A stretch of 64,000 bases of DNA from Gordonia sp. PP30 (GTDB lineage Bacteria > Actinomycetota > Actinomycetes > Mycobacteriales > Mycobacteriaceae), in NCBI RefSeq assembly GCF_023100845.1, contig NZ_CP095864.1, positions 310,001 to 374,000 on the forward strand, read 5' to 3'. The translations under genes were made by a program, and so were the position numbers. Below the pieces are notes generated by a model. It saw only the letters and a list, made by a program, of their open reading frames with translations. It ran no database searches and was not told the DNA's origin. Below are positions 58,651 to 64,000 of this stretch, piece by piece (the first letter of the stretch is position 1; each line of letters starts with the position of its first letter).

Positions 58651-58977
58651 ATGACTTTGGCCCCTCTGTCCGGTGGAGATACCGAAGCCCGCCTCGCGTG
58701 GGTCGCCCAGGCTCGCTGCCGCGGTGGAAACCCCGATGACCTCTTTGTCCGCGGTGCCGCGCAGCGAAAGGCGGCGACCATCTGCCGCCACTGCCCGGTG
58801 CAGCTCGAGTGCGGCGCCGATGCGCTGGACAACCGCGTGGAGTTCGGCGTCTGGGGAGGGATGACCGAACGTCAGCGTCGCGCCCTGCTCCGCCAGCACC
58901 CCGAGGTGACCTCGTGGTCGGCGTTCTTCGAAGCGCAGCGCCGCCGCCAGCACCTCGCCGCGGTACCGCAGCAGTAG
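58651..58977 (+). CDS. whiB4: WhiB4-like iron-sulfur transcription regulator
   Basis: A small redox-sensing DNA-binding protein with a 4Fe-4S cluster. Four cysteines are in the usual pattern: C23, C45, C48 and C54 (ARCRGG, TICRHCPVQLEC), followed by the GVWGG turn at 66-70 and a basic C-terminus (RQRRALLRQ). 108 residues. Located beside ponA2 and the two ArsA-like ATPase genes, as in M. tuberculosis where WhiB4 controls antioxidant genes. Start ATG 58651 with AGGCGG upstream; in-frame starts further upstream lack support. The 58399-58650 gap carries the divergent promoters. Confidence 0.93.
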   Translation: MTLAPLSGGDTEARLAWVAQARCRGGNPDDLFVRGAAQRKAATICRHCPVQLECGADALDNRVEFGVWGGMTERQRRALLRQHPEVTSWSAFFEAQRRRQHLAAVPQQ

Positions 58978-59016
58978 CTTTGCGTCCCGGCGCCGTCGTC
59001 ACCTAGCGTCGGCGCC

Positions 59017-59487
59017 ATGACCGACTCGCCCCAGTCCGCTGCGAATCCGGGGCCGCCCGCCACCATGCGGTGGGTCGTCCGCCTGCTCTGTCTGGGGGCC
59101 GCGCTGCAAGCGCTGTTCGGCGGAATCATGATCTACCTCGTCGGAGGGCTGCGCGACGACCGCGCCGTGCACGACGAGTTCGCCAGGGCGGCAAGGGATG
59201 CCGGCAAGCCCGCGAGTGATGTTCCCGGTCTGATCGACGACGCGATCGACCGGTGGCGCCTCGCCTGGATCGTCGCGACCGTGCTCGCGGTCGCCCTCTG
59301 GCTGTTCCTCGCCTGGATCAACCGCCGCGGCTTCGCCTGGGCACGCACCGCCACCGCCACCGTCGTGGTGCTCGCGCTCGTCTTCTTCGTCTACGTCCTG
59401 CTGGGCGGCCTCAACGTCGTGGCGATCGCCGCGATCGGGCTGCTGGCGGCGATCCTCTACCTGCTCTACCGCCCGGTGCCGGGGTGA
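59017..59487 (+). CDS. Membrane protein, four helices, unknown function
   Basis: A 156-residue protein with helices at about 18-40, 83-103, 108-130 and 132-150 and a charged loop (DDRAVHDEFARAARDAGKPASD) between the first two. This layout is common among small actinobacterial membrane proteins but I cannot assign a family. TAGCGT at 59004-59009 is 7 nt before the ATG, so the mRNA is leaderless. A 205-bp gap without a gene follows and contains a short palindrome GGACACGAAGCGTGTCC. Confidence 0.65.
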   Translation: MTDSPQSAANPGPPATMRWVVRLLCLGAALQALFGGIMIYLVGGLRDDRAVHDEFARAARDAGKPASDVPGLIDDAIDRWRLAWIVATVLAVALWLFLAWINRRGFAWARTATATVVVLALVFFVYVLLGGLNVVAIAAIGLLAAILYLLYRPVPG

Positions 59488-59692
59488 CCGGCTGATGTCT
59501 CGTACATCGGTCGGGGTGCGACGGCCGCATGACCACGGCGCTGTGGCGGGTCACGTGTGCATATCCGGATCGTGAGCAGTCACAGTGCCGTTGTGATGTC
59601 GGCGGCGCCTAGACACCGAGCCGCGAGAGGAGTGGATTCGACACACCTCGGCCCGCGCCGCGGTGGACACGAAGCGTGTCCAGCACGATTCG

Positions 59693-60799
59693 CTAGCCCG
59701 GAGCGGTGATCTGCTCCGACACCGCGCGCAGGGCGTCGGCGTCGGCCACCTCGAAGGGCAGCGCCGGCACCCCGACCCACGGCACGCTCGGATTGGCCGA
59801 CGTGAAGCGGCCCAGCATGTGCAGCTCGCGCTGCGCGGTGGTCGCGCGGTCGATGTGCAGCCGCAGCACCCCGCGGGTGAGATCGTCGGACACGCGCTCC
59901 TCGGCCGCCTGTGCGGTCGGCGTGGAGATCGACGTCAGGTTCGGGTGCGTGCGGTTGACGATCAGACCGCTCAGCGGCATCGAGTCGTGCGCCAGCCGAT
60001 TGACGAAGAAGCTCGCCTCGCGCAGCGCATCCGCCTCCGGCGATGCGACGACGACGAAGTTGGTGCCCGGCCGGGTCAGCAGTTCGTAGGTGCGGGCGGC
60101 GCGCTCCTGGAAGCCGCCGAACATCGAATCGAGCGACTGCACGAAGGTGGCGACGTCGCGCAGAATATCGGCGCCGATGATGGTCGCGATGCCGCGCATC
60201 GCCAGGCTCATCGCACCGGTCACCACGCGGCTCACCCCGCGGCCGCCGCCGATCAGCATCCGCATCAGCCGCCCGGACAGGAACGAGCCGAGCCGCTGCG
60301 GCGCATCGAGGAAGTCCAGTGCGTTCCGCGACGGCGGCGTGTCGACGACGATGAGATCCCACCGGTTCTCTTCCAGGAGCCGGCCGAGCTTCTCCATCGC
60401 CATGTACTCCTGCGTGCCGGAGAACGACGACGCCACCGTCTGGTAGAAGGCGTTGTTCATGATCGCCTCGGCGCGCTCGGGCGTCGAATGCTCGATCACC
60501 ATGTCGTCGAAGGTGCGGCGCATGTCGAGCATCATCGCGTCGAGTGAGCCGGTGGATGTGCCGTCGACCAGCGAGATCGGCACCGGCTGCGGTTCGTTGG
60601 TCAGCTCGCTCATCCCGAGCGACTGGGCCAGGCGCCGGGCCGGATCGATGGTGAGCACGGCGACGGTCCGGCCGCGCTCGGCGGCGTAGAGGGCCATCGC
60701 CGCAGCGGTGGTGGTCTTGCCGACCCCGCCGGACCCGCAGCAGATCACCACGCGCGTCGCCGGATCGAGCAGGACGCCGCCCATCTTCAGCTCGGTCAT
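59693..60799 (-). CDS. ArsA/GET3-like anion-transporting ATPase, second gene
   Basis: A 368-residue P-loop ATPase of the ArsA/Get3 class. Deviant Walker [12 protein letters not shown] at 23-33, switch [13 protein letters not shown] and A-loop-like [11 protein letters not shown] are visible. The equivalents Rv3680/Rv3679 of M. tuberculosis form a pair of such ATPases and have been linked to envelope stress and glycerol tolerance. It overlaps its upstream partner by 1 nt (TGATG), so they are made together and may form a heteromer. Confidence 0.88.
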   Translation of the reverse strand: MTELKMGGVLLDPATRVVICCGSGGVGKTTTAAAMALYAAERGRTVAVLTIDPARRLAQSLGMSELTNEPQPVPISLVDGTSTGSLDAMMLDMRRTFDDMVIEHSTPERAEAIMNNAFYQTVASSFSGTQEYMAMEKLGRLLEENRWDLIVVDTPPSRNALDFLDAPQRLGSFLSGRLMRMLIGGGRGVSRVVTGAMSLAMRGIATIIGADILRDVATFVQSLDSMFGGFQERAARTYELLTRPGTNFVVVASPEADALREASFFVNRLAHDSMPLSGLIVNRTHPNLTSISTPTAQAAEERVSDDLTRGVLRLHIDRATTAQRELHMLGRFTSANPSVPWVGVPALPFEVADADALRAVSEQITAPG

Positions 60800-61815
60800 C
60801 AGACGCCGGCCTCCTTCATCACCCGGGCGAGTTGATACAGCGCACCGAGGTCGACGTGCTCGTCGATCAGCGGCAGATCGATCTTCGGGGCCGGGACCTC
60901 GTCGAGTTCGGCCTGTGCCACCTGCTGCGCCTGCAGCCGCACCGCGTAGTCGATGGTCTCGGTGAGCAGTCCGGCCAGATCCTCGTCGCTCAGCGACAGT
61001 CCGGCGGCGGCCAGGTCGTCGCGGATCGTCACCGCATCGACCTCGCCCTCGGCGATCGCATCGAGCTGGTCGGCCGGCAGATAGTGCGGGCTCACCCGGT
61101 TGACGAAGATCGCGCCGATGTTGAGGTCCTTGCCGCTCAGCTCGTCGACCGCCTCGATGGTCTCCTGGATGGGCATCGCCTCCAGGAGCGTGCACAGGTG
61201 AACATAGGTCTGTCGCGAGTGCAGCAGGCGCACCACGCCCTCGCTCTGTCCGGCGATCGGGCCGGTCTTGGCCAGGTCGCGCATCGCCGAGGTCACGTCC
61301 AGGAAGTTGCCGATCCGGCCGGTCGGCGGGGAGTCGACGACGACGACGTCGTACAGCAGCGCGCCCTTCTCATCGGTGGCGATCACGCGCTCCTTGATCT
61401 TGCCGGTGATGACGACGTCCCGCAGGCCCGGCGCGACGGTGGTCACGAAGTCGATCGCGCCCACCTTCTTGATCGCGCGCCCGGCGAAACCGAGGTTGTA
61501 GAACATGTCGAGGTATTCCAGCAGTGCGTGCTCGATGTCGATCGACAGCGCCCAGACACCCCCGTCGCCCTCGGCCGAGGCCACCTTCTGGTCGGTCGGC
61601 GGCAGCGGCGGGACGTCGAAGAGCTGCGCGATGCCCTGGCGGCCCTCGACCTCCACCAACAGGACCTTCTTGCCCTCGCTGGCCAGTGCGATGGCGAGGG
61701 CCGCGGCGACGGTGGTCTTACCGGTTCCGCCCTTGCCGGACACGAAGTGCAACCGGGCATCGCGGGCCTCGGCAGGCCAGCGATCGTGGCCTGCGGTCAA
61801 GGGGTCAGTCGTCAC
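60799..61815 (-). CDS. ArsA/GET3-like anion-transporting ATPase, first gene
   Basis: A 338-residue paralogue of the next gene, with Walker [13 protein letters not shown] and [18 protein letters not shown] chose GTG 61815 because TAAGGT (complement of 61823-61828) lies 7 nt upstream (leaderless); the frame continues upstream through the promoter of the divergent DUF4177 gene and is not coding there. First gene of a two-gene operon. Confidence 0.88.
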   Translation of the reverse strand: MTTDPLTAGHDRWPAEARDARLHFVSGKGGTGKTTVAAALAIALASEGKKVLLVEVEGRQGIAQLFDVPPLPPTDQKVASAEGDGGVWALSIDIEHALLEYLDMFYNLGFAGRAIKKVGAIDFVTTVAPGLRDVVITGKIKERVIATDEKGALLYDVVVVDSPPTGRIGNFLDVTSAMRDLAKTGPIAGQSEGVVRLLHSRQTYVHLCTLLEAMPIQETIEAVDELSGKDLNIGAIFVNRVSPHYLPADQLDAIAEGEVDAVTIRDDLAAAGLSLSDEDLAGLLTETIDYAVRLQAQQVAQAELDEVPAPKIDLPLIDEHVDLGALYQLARVMKEAGV

Positions 61816-61873
61816 GAACCTCACCTTAACGACCGCACTGTCCCGCATGAGAATCAACCGATAAGGTTGGGCT

Positions 61874-62038
61874 ATGAGCGATCTGACGACCTGGGAATAT
61901 GCCACCATTCCGCTGCTGACGCACGCGACGAAGAACATCCTCGACACCTGGGGTTCCGACGGCTGGGAGCTGGTGAGCGTCCTCCCCGGCCCGACCGGCG
62001 AGCAGCACGTCGCCTACCTCAAGCGACCCACCAACTGA
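61874..62038 (+). CDS. Small DUF4177-like protein
   Basis: A 54-residue protein, MSDLTTWEYATIPLL and so on, with TWGSDGWELVSVLPGP, the typical DUF4177-like core. It is the short conserved ORF found between the ArsA-like ATPases and the RidA gene in related genomes. TAAGGT at 61862-61867 is 6 nt before the ATG (leaderless). RidA starts 2 bp after its stop, so they form an operon. Function unknown. Confidence 0.85.
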   Translation: MSDLTTWEYATIPLLTHATKNILDTWGSDGWELVSVLPGPTGEQHVAYLKRPTN

Positions 62039-62040
62039 TC

Positions 62041-62520
62041 ATGAGCGCCTCGAATGCATGGAGCGGCCGGCTCGCCGAACTCGGCCTGACGCTGCCCGCG
62101 GTGGTCACCCCGGTCGGCAGCTACACCCCGGCGCTGCGCGTCGGCGATCTGGTCTACACGTCGGGCCAGCTCCCGGTGGTCGACGGTGAACTGAGCGTGC
62201 GCGGCAAGGTGTCGGAAGGCGCCGAGGGCATCGTCACGCCCGCGCAAGCCAACGCGGCGGCCCGGCAGTGCGCGCTCAACGCGCTCGCCGCGGTCGACGC
62301 CGTCGCCGGTGTCGACGCCATCGTCCGGATCGTCAAGGTGGTCGGCTTCGTCGCCTCCGCACCCGGATTCACCGGCCAGCCGGGCGTGCTGAACGGCGCG
62401 TCCGACCTGCTGGGTGAGATCTTCGGCGACGCCGGAGTCCACGCCCGTTCGGCCGTCGGCGTCGCCGAACTGCCGCTCGGCGCGCCGGTGGAAGTGGAAC
62501 TGATCGTTCAGGTGGCCTGA
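62041..62520 (+). CDS. RidA/YjgF-family protein
   Basis: A 159-residue member of the RidA (YjgF/YER057c/UK114) superfamily; RidA itself removes reactive enamine/imine intermediates of PLP enzymes. Typical segments are GDLVYTSGQLPVVDG, AARQCALNALAAVDAV and a C-terminal ARSAVGVAELPLGAPVEVELIVQV. The key Arg in the usual RxxVxVxxLP position reads RSAVGVAELP, so it is present. Second gene of the 61874-63331 operon; stop is 1 bp from the next start. Confidence 0.9.
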   Translation: MSASNAWSGRLAELGLTLPAVVTPVGSYTPALRVGDLVYTSGQLPVVDGELSVRGKVSEGAEGIVTPAQANAAARQCALNALAAVDAVAGVDAIVRIVKVVGFVASAPGFTGQPGVLNGASDLLGEIFGDAGVHARSAVGVAELPLGAPVEVELIVQVA

Positions 62521-62521
62521 G

Positions 62522-63331
62522 ATGACCGCCCCCGCCCATCCGGCCTACGGACAGGTGCGGCCGGTCACCGAGTTCGCCTCCGTCGTGCTGCGGGACAACC
62601 CGGGTCTGATGGAGCTCGACGGCACCAACACCTGGATTCTGCGCGCCCCCGGGAGTCCCACCTCGGTGGTGGTCGATCCGGGGCCCAGGCGGTCCAAGAA
62701 GCACGTGCGGACCGTCGCCGAGGCGGCCGGCGAGGTGGAACTGACGCTGATCACGCACCGCCACTTCGACCACACCGGCGCCATCGAGCGGATGCGCAAG
62801 GAGACCGGCTCGATCCACCGGGCGCATTCGATCGACTTCAGCCACGGCGCCCCGCGGCTCACCGATCGCGAAGTGATCGAGGCGGCCGGACTGCGGATCA
62901 CCGTGCTGCACACGCCCGGTCACACCGCCGACTCGACGAGCTTTCTGGTCGAGTGGGACGGGCAACGGGCCATCCTCACCGGTGACACCATCCTCGGCCG
63001 GGGGACCACCGTGCTCGACCCGCGTGACGGCGGGCTCGGCGATTACTTCCACTCGCTGAACCGGCTGATCGTGGAGGCATCCGACGCGACGCTGCTGCCC
63101 GGACACGGTCCCGATCACCCGGAACTCGGGCCGATCGCGCGCTTCTACAAGGCGCACCGCGAGGAGCGGCTGGACCAGATCCGGCAGGCGCTCGACGACC
63201 TGAAGCTGACGCCGCAGGAAGCCAAGCCGATGAAGGTGGTCCGCAAGGTCTACGCCGACGTCGACGAGAAGCTGTGGCCGGCGGCCAAGATGAGCGTCAA
63301 AACGCAACTGGAGTACCTGCGCACCCTGTGA
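62522..63331 (+). CDS. Metallo-beta-lactamase-fold hydrolase (LACTB2-like)
   Basis: A 269-residue metal hydrolase. THRHFDHTGA at about 79-88 is the HxHxDH-type motif with Arg-His order, followed by the HTPGHTADS histidine and GDTILGRGTTVL aspartate; LLPGHGPDH gives the last ligand. Relatives include RNA endonucleases (LACTB2) and thioesterases, so the substrate is open. It matches Rv3677c in position, directly before the convergent crp gene. ATG 62522. Confidence 0.85.
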   Translation: MTAPAHPAYGQVRPVTEFASVVLRDNPGLMELDGTNTWILRAPGSPTSVVVDPGPRRSKKHVRTVAEAAGEVELTLITHRHFDHTGAIERMRKETGSIHRAHSIDFSHGAPRLTDREVIEAAGLRITVLHTPGHTADSTSFLVEWDGQRAILTGDTILGRGTTVLDPRDGGLGDYFHSLNRLIVEASDATLLPGHGPDHPELGPIARFYKAHREERLDQIRQALDDLKLTPQEAKPMKVVRKVYADVDEKLWPAAKMSVKTQLEYLRTL

Positions 63332-63367
63332 GGGGTGGCGGGTACTCCAGTCGAGTGGGGTCTGCGC

Positions 63368-64000
63368 TCAGCGAGCGCGGCGGGCCAGTCGTTCGGAATC
63401 GGCGATCAGCACGCTCTTGCCCTCGAGGCGGAGCCAGCCGCGCTGTGCGAAGTCGGCGAGGGCCTTGTTCACGGTCTCGCGCGAGGCGCCCACCAGCTGC
63501 GCGATCTCTTCCTGCGTCAGGTCATGGGTGACGCGCAGTGCGCCGCCCTCCTGGGTCCCGAAGCGCTGAGCCAGCTGCAACAGCTGCTTGGCGACGCGGC
63601 CCGGGACATCGGTGAAGATCAGGTCCGCGAGGTTGTTGTTGGTGCGGCGCAGACGCCGGGCGAGGACGCGGAGCAACTGTTCGGCGATCTCCGGGCGGTC
63701 CTTGATCCACTTCTTGAGGGCGTCGCGGTCCATGGTGGCGGCGCGGACCTCGGTGACCGTCGTCGCCGACGACGTGCGCGGGCCCGGATCGAAGATGGAC
63801 AGCTCGCCGAACATGTCCGACGGTCCCATGATGGTCAGCAGGTTCTCGCGGCCGTCCGGGGAGCGTCGTCCGAGCTTCACCTTGCCGGACAGGATGATGT
63901 AGAGCCGGTCGCCGGGTTCGCCCTCGTGGAAGATCACGTGTCCGCGGGGAAACTCGACCTCCGTGAGCTCGGAAGAGAGCGCTGCCACGGCGGTAGGCTC
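63368..64000 (-). CDS. crp: cAMP receptor protein (Crp/Fnr family), 5' end beyond window
   Basis: A global regulator that binds cAMP and DNA. About 210 residues lie in the window; the first 12 or so codons are cut off at the right edge, since the frame remains open to base 64000 (reading [12 protein letters not shown]). The cAMP pocket [17 protein letters not shown] and the helix-turn-helix [24 protein letters not shown] are present. It is almost the same as M. tuberculosis Crp (Rv3676) in these parts. The GTG at 63988 is internal, not the real start. Confidence 0.93.
   Translation of the reverse strand, partial: EPTAVAALSSELTEVEFPRGHVIFHEGEPGDRLYIILSGKVKLGRRSPDGRENLLTIMGPSDMFGELSIFDPGPRTSSATTVTEVRAATMDRDALKKWIKDRPEIAEQLLRVLARRLRRTNNNLADLIFTDVPGRVAKQLLQLAQRFGTQEGGALRVTHDLTQEEIAQLVGASRETVNKALADFAQRGWLRLEGKSVLIADSERLARRAR

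Overview
The window is high-GC actinobacterial chromosome. The gene set points to a mycolic-acid-containing member of the Mycobacteriales: the MurT/GatD lipid II amidation pair, an antigen 85-like mycolyltransferase, a WhiB4-like protein, a PASTA-bearing class A penicillin-binding protein, an IdeR/DtxR-type iron box and many leaderless promoters (TANNNT about 7 nt before the start codon). Two blocks keep the order I know from Mycobacterium tuberculosis: SRP RNA/aspartate aminotransferase-dnaX-methyltransferase-FAD oxidase-SRPBCC-ybaB-recR-gatD-murT-leuA-ask-asd (Rv3722c to Rv3708c) and metallophosphoesterase-ponA2-whiB4-two ArsA-like ATPases-RidA-MBL hydrolase-crp (Rv3683 to Rv3676). Gordonia or a close relative is my best guess for genus; the order is much surer than the genus.

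Layout. 1-3.5 kb: a PstI/BsuBI-type restriction-modification pair and a small truncated membrane ORF, lying between a broken 5' copy of an M24-peptidase-like gene and its intact copy. 4.3-22.1 kb: mostly housekeeping (catalase, SRP RNA, aminotransferase, GT87 glycosyltransferase, dnaX, lipid methyltransferase and FAD oxidase, RluA-type pseudouridine synthase, YbaB, RecR, GatD/MurT, a lipase-like esterase, a membrane protein). 22.7-27.5 kb: a mycolyltransferase and a small secreted protein, then the wreck of a second such pair carrying two identical ISL3-family insertion sequences in tandem. 27.6-32.8 kb: leuA with a peptide-attenuator leader; a 623-bp copy of its 3' end lies beyond an inserted AraC regulator/serine hydrolase pair. 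32.77-33.32 kb: two iron-box promoters in tandem, one driving a putative short non-coding RNA and one a 52-residue peptide, each closed by the same double hairpin. 33.3-46 kb: nitroreductase, ammonium transporter with an altered pore residue, MFS exporter/TetR pair, PIG-V-like glycosyltransferase, alkylsulfatase with a frameshifted MalT-type regulator, aspartokinase and aspartate-semialdehyde dehydrogenase. 46-54.4 kb: secreted and membrane proteins of unknown role, an Ohr peroxidase, a DUF2252 protein, tRNA-Pro and an AspT-type transporter. 54.9-64 kb: the conserved ponA2-whiB4-crp block; crp runs off the right edge.

Three themes stand out. (1) Accessory genes have twice arrived next to a partial duplication of a resident gene (M24 5' end; leuA 3' end). 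(2) Short dispersed palindromic repeats fill intergenic gaps and have entered the dnaX linker and the FAD oxidase in frame. (3) Compact control devices are readable directly: leaderless promoters, a Leu-codon attenuator, tandem iron boxes and paired TetR operators. The strongest candidate for an undescribed system is the tandem iron-box unit at 32.77-33.32 kb.
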